Origin: Parus major
Lineage: Eukaryota > Chordata > Aves > Passeriformes > Paridae
Length of the DNA: 64,000 nt
Assembly: GCF_001522545.3 (NCBI RefSeq)
Contig: NC_031769.1
Location: forward strand, 21,909,419-21,973,418
Direction: 5' to 3'
The notes beneath the pieces were generated by a model. It was not told the origin of the DNA. It saw only the letters and a program-made list of their open reading frames with translations, and searched no databases. Every line of letters starts with the position of its first letter. Positions within the stretch are counted from its first letter, which is position 1. This document shows, piece by piece, positions 45,541 to 57,504 of this stretch. Position numbers and translations under genes: made by a program.

Positions 45541-48500
45541 TCAGGAATTCAGATACAACAGTGAGGGAGATCTATATAGGGCTAAGAAGAAAATGCCATT
45601 GACAGTATTTATTTTCTCCATTTGTAGCAGACATGATTTAGTTCAATACTGATGAAACTAAGTTCATATGTAACTTTTAATTTATGTTTATGTACTTGTT
45701 TCAAAATTCAGAATATTAATAGGCCTATATATTATTGTAATACATTAATTGAATGTGTGTGCACATTTTAGGCACTTATTTGTATAACACTAATTAGTTT
45801 TATAAAACTGTGCATCATTAAATGCTTCAATGTATGCTGTATCTGCCATTGTGTCATATACATCCAATGTCAAAGGGTAAAAAGGCACACTATACTCTAG
45901 AAGAGCTGGTGATATAAACAGTCATGGGGAACCATTTTCTTCTTGCTAGTGAAGAGCCTGGAACCTCCAAAGGAAAGAAAACAAAGATGTAAAAGCAAAA
46001 TGAACACTTTCATAGTGTAATGAAATTGCATTTTTCTTGATGGAACCTTTAACTGTGTGTAATAGCATCCAGAGGTTTTGTGAGAAGGAAAGAAGGCTTT
46101 GGAGGGATACCCAAGATCCCTGGAAATACTGATCAAAGAACAAGAAAAGTTCAAGAATAGCAAGAGCATTGAGGAAATGCATGTATGGGTATATTTTTGT
46201 GTAGGAATCCATCATTCTAGAGGCAATGGCTTTAAAATGTCTCTACAAGGCCTGAAAAGTACTTTTTTTCTATTGTTACATGTCTCCAATGTATTTGAGG
46301 GACACAGAATTGAAACTTTGGAGATACTAATTCTTAAAGGGGCCTGAGGAATTTTATGCCATATTCATTTGGAGAGGTCACATCCAGAATACTTTTACCA
46401 AGAAGTGATAGTTCATTGTTCAGGAAGCTGGAGCCAGGGCTGTGTTGGCTATTGTGTAATGCAAATTCTGTTGACAGCAGCATTTACTGTAAGCAGTCCC
46501 TCCCTTTGGCCACTCTTCTGTTCTCTCAGTGCTGAAGTCTTGAAAGATGTGGGGTTCATCAGAGTGGGGCATTGGATCCAGTTGAAAAGTAATGCAGAGA
46601 GAAGAATGATTCAGCCAGATCCACTCATGTGTCTGATTGAGCTGGCAGCCATGCACATGTGTCAGTAGGAAGGACAGGAAGAGGAATAGTGTAAACAGGC
46701 AGTTTAATTTAAACCAGTCCTAAATGAAAGGTTCCAAGTGTTCCTAAAAGTTAAAACTTACATTATTTCATCCTATTTCAGTAGCAAGAATATTCCCTTG
46801 CTTCACTTTTTTTTGTCATGTTCTTAATTTTCCATGAATCAGTGGGCAAAAATGTGTTCTAGAAATTGTCATCAAAACCCGTATAAAACTGACTGACCTC
46901 TACGTGACTGTGGGCTGTGTGGTTTCATTTGGAGAGATGAGGATCTCACATCTCCTCTTTTTTCCTACACCCATAGCTTCTAGTACTGTCCCTTTAACCA
47001 TTTTTTTAATTCAAAATAATTTCTTTTAAACTTAATTTCTTTAAATGGCATGAAAGGAATAATTCAAACCAAAACAAAAAGACCAATTTTTGAAAACACA
47101 CTGGATCCACCTCTGAAGAATGTAATCTGCTGTAGTTGCTGTAAATGTCTGGCCATGGTTGATCATTGCCACTGATGTTTTTTCAGTAATGCCAGAGTTT
47201 CATCATCCCATGAGTATATTCTGTTGCTGATGGCAAAATTACTTATTTTCTTGTTATTTCTTTTATTAAAATAAGTCTCATTTAATTCAATTGCACCAGG
47301 CTTCAATTTTTGCATAATTTTTTGAACTTTTCTGTAGATTAAATTTAACATTTGAATGGGTGAAATGAGGCTAATTTATTAAGTGGGCATAAGTTTTCAG
47401 AGATTTTCAGCTGAAGATACATAAAACCAATTCACAAACCAAACTCTAAAAACAAAAAATACCACAGCTTATTTCAATAAAGATGATACAACAGAAATTT
47501 GAGTTGTTTCGTATTTTTTGTTTCTTTTTATGTATATTTCATCTTCATAGCATGGAAGTATATTACTGAGATAAATATGCTATGTCTTTGACTTGGTTAA
47601 AGATGCGTAGTCTCTGTGGGACTTGCAGAATACTACCACTGCTACTGATAGAAGTATTTGGTTGGTAAACTTCATGGTTTTGGGCTCGCTACTAAAAAAG
47701 AAGTGAAGCAAAAGTGGAAATTTTTAAACTGGATGGTCAAATTTGTAGTTTGCAGTCATGTACAGTCTTTATATACATGCTTACAAATTATTGTTGAATG
47801 TACTCAACTGAAAAATAATTTTCCACCTGAATATCTCCATTACTTGGAATGCTGAGAAGTATCTTATTGCTGGACTTACAGGAATGGCCATATAATCCAC
47901 CTCTAATTGTTTCTGCTTTATTTTTTCAGTCCAGTGACTCATATATAAAAATGAATGGCACTTCTGTCTTGCCTGTACCTGTGCATGTACCAGAGTAACT
48001 TCTGAACAGTGCATCTCATTCATTCAATAATATTCTAAATATATCGCAGGAAATCCTTAAAAAGAAAATAAACAGGAAACTGGAACTGGAAAAAAACAAG
48101 TTGCTTTCAGAGCTCCTCAAGTATCTCTGCTACTTTAGTTTAGAAATCTAACAGTTGTTAGACATCACCCATAATTAAAATAATGATGCCATTCTTCTAA
48201 TTTCCAATAGACTTTGTACATCTTTATTTATTCACATAATTTTTTTCACATCTTTATTTATTCCTTGGTAATTAATGGCAGACCAAAGTGTATTCTGGAA
48301 CAATGAAGATAGGCAAAGAGGCATCAACATGGAAGTAGAAGGAACAGGACAACTGGAGATCTGTGAAAAAGAGGAAAGGACACATTGCAAGCACTCGGAT
48401 TTTCTTATGAAAGAGTAAAGGAGCCCAATGCATGTTAAAGGATAAAAATATGTAGATGGAGGATACTGACTGAGATCAATGAGCATCATTAAGTTAGGAA

Positions 48501-49365
48501 GGAATAGAAATCCTTAGTAAGAGAGATGGGTAAATGGAGGACAACAATGACTGGTGGGAGAGTCTGAAGACACTGAAGTGAATCCTTGAAACACAGGGGA
48601 TGGGAGGGTTGGTTATCCACATGGAGCTGGGAAATGGAATGAATAAATACAAAGGGCCCAGGTATGTGTAGAGTTTGACCTGCAGAACCTATTAAGTTGC
48701 AAACATTTCTCCAACCCTGAAATACCATTTGATGCATTTCTGGGGAAATCTGTTCAAAATCTGCTGATACAAATGAAAACCAGCAAGGTTTTAAGTGGGT
48801 CAGTGACATACCATTTCTGAAGTTTGGGGACCGAGTCATAGATACTGCTCCACTTTTCATAATGATATATATATAAACTGAGTTAGTTTCAAATAACAGC
48901 AGAGGTTGCTGTTTTATCTGGTAAAGTGTACATTGTGCTAAACAAAGGAAAACTCTCATGAAAGACACAATGAAAATAAAGCAGTCTTAAACATTACTTA
49001 TGCAAAATAAGGAACCAACTAAACCAGACTTAGATGGTGCATTACACTATATTCAGAAAATTCTTAAGAACTTTAGTTTTATCTTTGTACTGATACCACT
49101 AGTCTACTTCAAGTATTAAATAATTTAGTTCTTGCAGAGGCAAAATTCCCAGTGAAATCAATGGGACTTTTACTTAGCTATTTAGAGTAAGATTTGTCCC
49201 CTACAGTCACTGAAATACTTCATATTTTCGCTATCTTTGATGCAATTACCAATAACTTTTTCACCTCCTCTTGTGTTTGGGATGGACTCTATGCTGCCAT
49301 GTACCTTCTATCGAGGCAGCTTTTATCATGTGAACAGCAATAAAATTTGTTACCATTTTTTATTA
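45541..49365. other. Intergenic STEAP1-STEAP2, no gene recognised
   Basis: AT-rich sequence with short overlapping frames only, the longest being 159 codons at 48489-48968 (minus) without any recognisable domain. I see no RNA gene, conserved exon or nameable repeat. Confidence 0.5.
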
Positions 49366-49369
49366 TCAG

Positions 49370-50026
49370 CCTGCCCTGAAACACTCCATATCACAACACA
49401 GCAGCTGAGCCATGCAACGTCACAGTTCTATTCAGCCCTGTTTAACATACTTTCTCAGTTATTCCTTAGCACCTCCGCCCTGGTTACAGAGAAGGAGCTT
49501 GGTGGCCTTGCTCAGTGGTTTATTCTATACCACAAAGGTCATTGCTGGGAGCTGGTTTCAGCAGGAAAAGTTGGGGTGCTGGAACCAGGGATGCACCTGG
49601 CTTGCCCCAGCAAGAGGGGCTGTCACCATTAACCCTGCAGACCTCATCCCTCTGCCACTCAGACTTCCCTTCCTGTTTTCTCTGGACCACAACCATGGAC
49701 CTGTGGTGCTGATGGGACACCTGTGAAGTGCAAACGAGCCAGGAGTCCAGGCAGCATGGAGTCAGAACTATGGGAAGCGTCAGCCATCTCGGGGTTTTGT
49801 TCCTGGTGGTAAATAGCCCTTTGTGGGTAAAACATCTTCTCTTTTGCATACTTTTGTTGTTAATAAGAACCGCTGTTATTGTGGTGCATTTCTTATTCCA
49901 TTGCTTGGCTTTTAATAAATTGCTATTTCAATGAATATTCTGTGCTTTATTGTCCCTCCCTTACCAGAAAGGGCAGGGGAAAGGGAGTGGCATATTTGGA
50001 GTGTAGTTCCCTGCACCAGCACAACA
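49370..50026 (+). mobile_element. Probable solo LTR
   Basis: The block is less AT-rich than its flanks and has no coding homology. It contains an AATAAA at about 49914 in TTTTAATAAATTGC after a T-rich segment, and it ends CACCAGCACAACA, which resembles the CACGACA/CAACACA-like ends of avian ERVL LTRs. The left end and a target-site duplication were not found. An unidentified non-autonomous repeat is the alternative. The overlapping open frames of 104-131 codons in it have no recognisable product. Confidence 0.5.
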
Positions 50027-50243
50027 TCCCTGGAAACTCTTCCACATAATTGAGTTCTAACCTTTCTGATACCAAAGTGCTAAAAACATAAGGGAAAATT
50101 GGTGGTGGGGAATGCTAATGGTGAGGAAGAGAAAATTATGTACATAGGGTAAATAGGAATGAGATACACTTAGCTACTAGATGAGGTGAAGGTGAGTGAA
50201 TGAAGCAGGGGGAAACTGTGAGCCTACAGAAAGTTTGGGATAT

Positions 50244-50286
50244 GGAAGGGGGGTATAATTTAATTATAATTTAATGCCCCCCTTCC
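50244..50286. repeat. Perfect hairpin with GC-only ends and duplicated AT loop
   Basis: GGAAGGGGGG at 50244-50253 pairs perfectly with CCCCCCTTCC at 50277-50286. The 23-base loop is itself a direct repeat of TATAATTTAAT twice plus one G. No flanking terminal motif or duplication indicates a transposable element. Confidence 0.85.
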
Positions 50287-50689
50287 CTCAGTTTTCACAT
50301 TCTATTCCAAACTTATCCTTCTTGATGCCTCTCCCCACCTTAGATCCCTCTCTAAACATCCCACAGTAAGCCTTGCACATTCTTACAGTATCCCTAAAAT
50401 AGCCAATAATAATTTTCAGGTAATTATTTTTCCCTTGCATATCAAGTCTCACATCTCTTTGAAAAAACACTCCTTCAGTTAACAATGTATTCAGGGGAAA
50501 GAGTTTCCTCCTGATGACCCTGGCAGTTTTCACCCCAGTGACAATGATCTGTCATTCCCCTTGGATAGTCTTGGCAGTAGGCAATTGGCTTCTTTTTCAT
50601 TGATCAGCTAGCTGGGCTTCCTTCACCTGTTATTGCTCCTCTGAGCCTGTTGGGTCTTTGTTTTTGCCACAATTAGCCTTTGATAATTT

Positions 50690-51290
50690 AATCAAATTTA
50701 ATCAAAATTTAAGCATTACAGAGAAGTGCTCCTCACATGAGCAGAGTGTGGAACAGCTGCATTACAGGAAGAGACTAAAAAGGTGGGGAAGCTCTTCAAA
50801 TGAAAGGGGAGAAGGTAGAAGGGGATTAAATAAAGATTTACAAAATATTGAAGACAGTGGGCAAGATAAGCACAGAACTATTTTTAACCAAATCTACCTT
50901 ACCAGGAATAGAGGGGATTCAATAGAAATAGTACTAAATCAGTTTACAATTTATTAAGAATGTGCATCTTTTGCAGTGAACAAATTCTGGACCTTGCTGC
51001 CACAGAGGGCTGTGGAGGCAAACAGAATCAGCAGGTTCAAAAGGAGGTTAGACAAACCCAGAAACAACAGCCCCTAAAGCAATACCAAAAGGGCTTTGTA
51101 GGTATGTAGCCTATGACATCACTAGGGTAAATATGGATTTGGGAGGAGAGTACAAAATACAGTGCCCAAAATTGCACACTCTCCTTAAACAGCATTTTGT
51201 TTTGCTGCTCTTGAACATGTATTAGTGGGTTAGATAGGCTATTGGTCTGACCAAGTATGGTTTCTAATGTTCCCTTAGAGCAACAGTAAA
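50690..51290 (+). mobile_element. Old CR1 LINE copy, plus strand
   Basis: Phrases characteristic of an older amniote CR1 subfamily are present: CCTTGCTGCCACAGAGGGCT near 50993, GGTTCAAAAGGAGGTTAGAC, and the 3' terminal TTGGTCTGACCAAGTATGG near 51243 followed by TTCTAATGTTC. The coding remnant upstream is heavily decayed. The terminal signature differs from the younger avian copies at 45.4 and 51.8 kb, which end in TTCCAACC...ATTCTATG-like sequence. Confidence 0.75.
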
Positions 51291-51769
51291 TCATTCAGAC
51301 TAATACATTCCTGTAAGTTACGTGGTTGGAAAACAAATATGTTAGGAATGACCAATTCTAAATAAAAAGCTATTGCTTTGATAGTGAAAAATTACTTAAC
51401 TCTTAAGATCTGTAGCAATTCTTTGGTCTCAGTTCATATCTGTGGAATTAACTACATAATTATTGATAGGACTGGGAATTCAATTAGTATTTAATTGCTC
51501 TATAAACATACAGATTTTCCTTTTACAGTGCTAAGTTGCTACTGAATTATGGTTTCATTTTTGTTTGTCAGGAAATATTTTACAGAGCCAGCACAATCCT
51601 ATTCAGTGAAACAAAATATTCAGAATCAATCAACTGAAGACCTAATCCATGACAAGGTACATATAATAATTAGATTACAAATACTTTACTTATTAAATAT
51701 TCTTTACATTTTCACCACCATAATGATATATAATACACAGTGTAGTACCACACCAGTATAGACTGAGGA

Positions 51770-52470
51770 CTGACATGTTGAAAAGCATCTCTGAAGAAAA
51801 GGACCTGGGGGTCCTGGTGGACAATGAGCTGTCATGAACCAGCAGTGCCCTTGTGGCCTTGCAGATCAATGGTATCCTGGGGTGCATTAAGAAGAGCAGT
51901 TCCAGCATTTCCAGGGAGGTGATCCTGCCCCTCTACTGAGCCCTTGTGAGGCCACATCTGGAGTGTTGTGTCCAGTTCTGTACTCATCAGAATGAGGAAG
52001 AAATGGAGCTCCTGGGGTGGGTGCAGCAGAGGAGAACGAAGATGACTGGGGGACAAGAGCATCTCTCTTATAAGGAAAGCCTGGGAGAACTGAGTCTGTT
52101 CAACCTTGAAAAGAGGCAGCTGAGAGGGGACCTCACCAGTGTTTATGAGTATCTGAAGGGAGGGGGTCAAGAGGATGGACCAGGCTCTTCTCAGTGGTGC
52201 CAAGCAATAGGACAAGAGGCAACAGAGAGAAACCAGTGCACAGGAAGTTTCACATGAATATGAGGAAGAACTTCTTAACTGTGCAGGTGACTGAGCACTG
52301 GAACAGATTGTCCAGAGAGAGTGTGGAGTCCCTCACTGGAGATATTAAAGAACCATCTGGACACAATCCTGTGCCAAGTGTTCCAGGATAATCCTGCATG
52401 GGTAGGGTGGTTGGGCCAGATGACCCACTGTGATCCCTTCCAACCTGAAACATTTTATAATCTTGATTTT
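51770..52470 (+). mobile_element. CR1 LINE 3' end with ORF2 remnant, plus strand
   Basis: This is the longest CR1 piece in the window. Decayed ORF2 C-terminal peptides are readable in shifting frames: PHLECCVQFCTHQNEEEMEL, ERKPVHRKFH-like and HMNMRKNFLTVQVTEHWNRL, which is the standard avian CR1 reverse-transcriptase tail order. Frameshifts and stops show that it is dead. The 3' end is GGGCCAGATGACCCACTGTG, then CCTTCCAACCTGAAACATTT, the expected CR1 terminus. The 5' end is truncated, as is usual for LINE insertions. Confidence 0.9.
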
Positions 52471-52577
52471 CACTTCTCTTCTGCTCTTAAGAAAAATCTG
52501 TGGTCTTCATCTTTGTGAAGGAAATTTGAAATCAGAGAGCTAAAAAAGTAAAACACATTAGTCTTAGGCTGTTAAAG

Positions 52578-52677
52578 GTGGCCAAGACACAACCCAGCCT
52601 ATACTTTCTACTCAGCTACTGTGTCTTGTGGCCAAGACACAATCCAACCTATGCTTTCCTCAGGTACTTTAGTATTC
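52578..52677. repeat. 50-bp tandem duplication
   Basis: A unit starting GTGGCCAAGACACAACCCAG at 52578 recurs at 52628 as GTGGCCAAGACACAATCCAA with the following bases also alike (CTATACTTTC versus CTATGCTTTC). The offset is exactly 50 bases. It is a local duplication about 110 bases downstream of the CR1 3' end. Confidence 0.8.
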
Positions 52678-52679
52678 AG

Positions 52680-55600
52680 GCAAGTATCAGTGTCATTTGA
52701 ATAAGTTTTTCAATTTTGCAATATCCACACTTCACTAGGAAGGAGGGTACGTCTGTTGTTGGTTAAGAAGTTAACTGACTGAAAGCTTTGGTCTGGATGC
52801 AATTGTTTGCATTAGAAAAATAATATATTTTTCCCCTGACTTTGGGTCAAATAATTATTGCAGGCATAAGGTCACACTTTTAGAACCTACTGTCTATTTT
52901 TGTATTTCGTAGATACCTTTTAAGATAAGCAGGCACAAATGAGGAAAAAAAAAATCTGACCTTCTGTTACTTACACCACAAAGCAAATGTTGTTTCAAGT
53001 GGAAAGGTCACACATGACTTTGTTCTCCACATGAATCCAAGAACAAAGGTCCTGAAACCCCTCAACTGGGCATCACAATAGATATGGAAAACCATAGTCA
53101 GAGAAATCTAGGAAAGACTTCCTTCCTTCCTTCAACTTCTTTCTGGTAAATAAAATTAATCAGATAGATCATAAAATCTGAAACATTCCAAAATTTTTTA
53201 CTTGGACTGCCTTAGAAATAGAAGTGCAAACCTGGATTTTATTTTTTTTTCTTGTGTTGGGGAAAGAGGAGGGGAAAGAGTAGTCCTCTACTTTAGGTGA
53301 ATCACCCTTATTTTGTAATTTTTCTTGGGAAGAAAGATACCTTGTCTTGTTCCACATGACTTGCCAGTATTTCTCAACTATAGTTTATTAAATGTGCTCT
53401 AGAAAGGCATTTATCCTCTTTCCTTCATTCCTTCTTTTTTTTACTCTCTTTTTTTTCTTTTCCTTTTTCTTTACTATATTCTTCTCTCTTTCTCAAAAGA
53501 GTTTCTACATGGTTTTAGTTTTTTCAGTTTGTGCTTCTTTCCTTGCTTTTGATAGTGATACCTGGACAATTACTAAAATTAAAAGGGGACATCACAAATT
53601 GATGAAATCCAACAAGAAAAGGAAGAGACTTTGGTTGAGGTGTTTACCATTTATTTTTGTTCTTCTTTTAATTGGTAGTAAGGTGGTGGTATTTTTAATA
53701 ATCTATTTATTTCAACAAAATCCCCCCTTTTTCTCAAGTAAACAATAACCTCTCTCTCAGATCCATTTCATCCTTACAAAGAATGGGTAAAAAGTATAAG
53801 TTTTATTTTTAGAGTAATTGCAGGCTGCCATAAGAAAAAATGGTCTAAACGTTCCTGGCTGGGAAACACTGTATTTTTCTGCTAGGTTATAAAATTAGCT
53901 GTGTGAGCACAGTATGCCAAAAGATTATTCTATTTGATTTTGTTGCCCTGATAGGAAGCAAAATTTTATGTGTTTGTTTTCACTCTCTTGCCACAAGGAA
54001 ATCCCCAGGGCTTTGCTTTCCTATTGCCAAGAGGAAGAACCAGAATACCTGTTCTATTTGCCATTTGGAAAGTCCTTTGTTTTGTTCTATTCCATAAAGG
54101 AAGAAATAATAATGTTTCCCTGGATTTTGCTAAAATAAAATAAAAAAAAACTGCTAAGATAAAATAATCTCCTACTTTAACAGATTGTTTAAGGTAGTAA
54201 TTTAACAGGGTGTCTGAGGAGTGCACTGACCATAGATCTTGGTACATAATATGCGAGAACTGTAACTATCCAATTTCATCCTCTTACTACAGACACATAG
54301 TCCAATTTTGCTGAGAGCTTAAGTATATAAAAGGTATTTATATACCCTTGCTCTCATGCTAATTTCCATGTAATACAGGGCCCTCTAAGCTTTTCCTGTT
54401 TGAACAGATCAGTTGCAAAGCAATGGAAGGAAGGCTGTGGTTGTTTTAGTCCCAAATTCAAAGAAGAATTTTCAAACTGCAAAACCTCAAAGAGGTAGAA
54501 GGAAAACATAAGAACAAATTAAATCCATCATACTGCCTTTATTTTAATTTTTAAATGTACTAGATACCAAGTTAGTGGTGTCTGTTCAACAGCCTGGTAA
54601 ATGACCATGTCTCAAGAGTTCCGTCATTTACCCCTGTGCCAAAGGCTGAAGACAGATAGGTTTGCAGATAGCAAGAGGAGAAACAACTGGAGGAAAAAAA
54701 TAACAGTAGAGGAGAAATGACACTGAATGATATCCATGGGGTTGTGGGTCAGGAATGAAGGACCAGGATCAGAGCTGGTATACCCTACATAATGCAGGCT
54801 GGAGGACAGAATCTGTGATGTTTTCTGATGAAAATGTAGCTAGAGAGCACTCACAAGGCCAAACAGCTGCTCAAGAAACAGGTAACAAACCATGCACTGT
54901 TAATCATATACCCATGTAAGAAAAAAGCTCCCTATTTTTTAAAAGAATCAACATGGATCTAATGATCATCTCCTAAAGGTCGGCGTCTTCAGTTCAAGAC
55001 TTTATGCTGCAATAATAATGTTTAAAAAAATCCCACAGGATAGCAATGACAAACATTCCAATTTGCAGCCTTCTTATTAAGGCTTTAATTCACATAAATT
55101 AAGAAATACAAGAAATATAAGACTATGACTGCTCTGATTTTGTTTAATTCATTGTCATTTTGAGGCACATGACTCAAGTGCCCATTGTCATGTAAATATT
55201 TCTCTGGTAACAGGAATCACATAATGTAGCACATAAAGAGAATCAGCCACAAATAATGCAGGAAAGAACATTCTGCTTTTTTGTTTTGATGTATTTGTTG
55301 ACTGGACTAAAATTTTTGAGCTCATACTATTGTACCTGTACTGGCTACGAAAAAACAAGCCTGTGATAACAACTTTTCAATCAATAGCAAGGGAGAATAT
55401 TAGAACAAGAAAATGAAGAGCTGGAATGCCAGTTCTCACCATGGAAAGCAACAGTTCAGTTCTGAGTGGTCTGTCAATGGATTCACCTTTTCATTTTGTG
55501 TGGAGTAGCAACTCAGTCCTCAGTGTCTGGGAGCTGAAAACACAGTTTGGAAAAGCAAGTAATACAATTTCCATGCACCTGTTTACTAAATAAAAAACAC

Positions 55601-56270
55601 TTTAAAATATATGTTTTCAACATCAAGAAAATTTTTTTTTTTAATAATTGTGGAGGGGAATTAATGGATTCTGAACTACAACAGAAAAGTGTCACCGTCA
55701 TCTTTTCAAATTCTACAGCATGGTTGTCATAATTATATATGGAAACAAATGTTTATATTAATTGCATGGTTAATCTTGCTGAAGTCCTTGGTTAATACAT
55801 TATAGAAACAAGTCAGTCTGCACACACAGAAGATTAAAACTGTTAGTTTCAGTGTCATCATATGGCTTCTTTTCAATCACCTGTGCATTCATTAGTTTTT
55901 ACTGCAACATGAGAGACATTTTCATGCAAGTTGGTCAGTTTGAAATGCATTAAAAACAAAGAATTGAGGATTATATCTTGTTACATACACAGCATAGCTT
56001 AATGAAAGGTAGAATTTTTTAGGTAAATCAGAAGATGTTAAAATCAGAAGCCATTCTTTTTCAGGGAAAAGCTCCATTTGTCTTCAACTGGGAATTCCCA
56101 TGTAGAACAAGACAGAATTCAGATCTTGAGGCTCAGCTTTCCTTGTGTATGTCTGAACCATGTGTTTCTCATTTTAAGTAACACTGAAATTGGAGCACAA
56201 CTCCCATCTACACAGAATATACTGGGTACACAGGAAACATGGGGAATGACCACTAACCAAACCTGGGAAG
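52680..56270. other. Intergenic, no gene recognised
   Basis: AT-rich sequence. A polypyrimidine tract rich in T runs occupies about 53431-53500 and gives rise to a 118-codon phenylalanine-rich open frame without meaning. I see no exon, RNA gene or identifiable repeat otherwise. Confidence 0.5.
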
Positions 56271-56324
56271 CTGTTCTGGGCTGCAGGGACACCCAACACC
56301 CCCTTATAATTAATTTTTCATGAG

Positions 56325-56505
56325 AAAGGTGGTGAAAAGCAGGAATAAGTTGCCCAGAGAGGTGGTGGGTGCCCCATCATTGGAAACATTCAGTCAGGCT
56401 GAACAGAGATCTGAAAAAACAGATCTACTGGAAGATGTTCATGCTCATTGCAAGGGTGTTGGACTCTGTGACCTTTAAGGGTCCCTTCCAACAGTGCCAT
56501 TCTGT
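56325..56505 (+). mobile_element. CR1 LINE 3' tail, plus strand
   Basis: The order GTTGCCCAGAGAGGTGGTGG, TGCCCCATCATTGGAAACAT, TCATTGCAAGGGTGTTGGAC, TCTGTGACCTTTAAGGGTCC and CTTCCAACAGTGCCATTCTG is the canonical avian CR1 3' terminus. It is 5'-truncated and non-coding. Confidence 0.9.
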
Positions 56506-56819
56506 GGCACATAATGGGACAGCCCTGCACGCTTCTGCCAAGAGAGAAGGAAAGGTGGCTGGTGAGGGGTTCCTGCTGAAGAATGGCTTGGGCCAGGACA
56601 GCCAAGGCGGTGCAGGGCCTGGGAAGTACATTTTGTCCTCCAGGCCATGAGCTCACTTGGGAGCAGGCCAGTTGCTTACAGCTGCACCCCGGGTCCAGCT
56701 CTGCCTGTGCTGGGGGTGTTGTGCAGGCCAGAAGGGCTGGGGCTGGAGCACAGTGACAGTGGTCAAAGCTGAGGGCACCACGGGGCCATGCTCAGCCCTC
56801 TTTCCCTACACCGACCCCA

Positions 56820-57338
56820 TGTGTGTTGCAGTTTGTTTATTTAATTTTGTTAAGCACATGTTAAGATTGTTGGTACATTCCTGTTTCCCCCTTGTTGTTG
56901 TGTAATAGTTTAGCCCTAGTTGTCAATATTGTTAACCCCTCCCCTTTTTCCTGAAAGTTCCCTGTCAGTTGTCTTAACCCTGCCCCATCTCCCCTATCCA
57001 TCATTGTAAACCCCACCTCTCCTTCCAGCTCCTTCTGTGTATTTCATCCCTTCTTCGATAAGTTATTGGTTACTATGTTGTTATCCCGCCCCCTTTGTAT
57101 CCCCATTGGTCCCCAATATTGTAATCTCCTCCCCTTACTCCTCCCTCTGCGATCCCTGATTGGACCCTGAATTGTGCCCACCCCTGAATAAAACCCGATG
57201 CACAGACGTGCTCGGGGCTCTTTCACCTCCTCCATCGTGACAGCTCGTGCCTTTGCCTCTGTTCCCTTTGCCCTAATAAATTTGTTCGTAGGAAGTGCAT
57301 CAGACTGAGCCTCCTCTGTCCTTTTGTCACAACCCACA
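56820..57338 (+). mobile_element. Solo LTR of an endogenous retrovirus
   Basis: The element runs from about TGTGTGTTGCAGTTTG to TTTTGTCACA. It has the layout of a retroviral LTR: a U3-like part with three inverted CCAAT boxes (ATTGG at 57065, 57105 and 57159), a TATA-like AATAAAAC at 57187, then a GC-richer R-like segment and AATAAA at 57275-57280 followed by a G/T-rich end. There is no internal retroviral sequence on either side. Flanking ACCCCA and ACCCAC are similar but not identical, so a target-site duplication is not proven. Recombination between LTRs would explain a solo copy. The class (ERVK-like or other) is not certain. Confidence 0.7.
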
Positions 57339-57504
57339 ACGCCTGAGCTAGCAGAGCCCGGCAGGGGTCAGAGCTCTGTAGGTTCAGCAGTGGGATCACA
57401 TTTCCCCTGCGGTTCCCCACTCCTGGCCGCTGCCCATGCCGGAGTGGTGGTGCAGAGCTAGCCCAAACCTCCGGTGCGGCTGAGGAACGGCGTCACGTGT
57501 GCTG

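Noticed and set aside
48489..48968. 159-codon minus-strand open frame
   Set aside because: No domain, signal or splice pattern supports it and it stands alone in AT-rich DNA.
53392..53748. 118-codon frame with a phenylalanine-rich start resembling a membrane segment
   Set aside because: The hydrophobic stretch is produced by a polypyrimidine tract of T runs and is not a conserved membrane protein.
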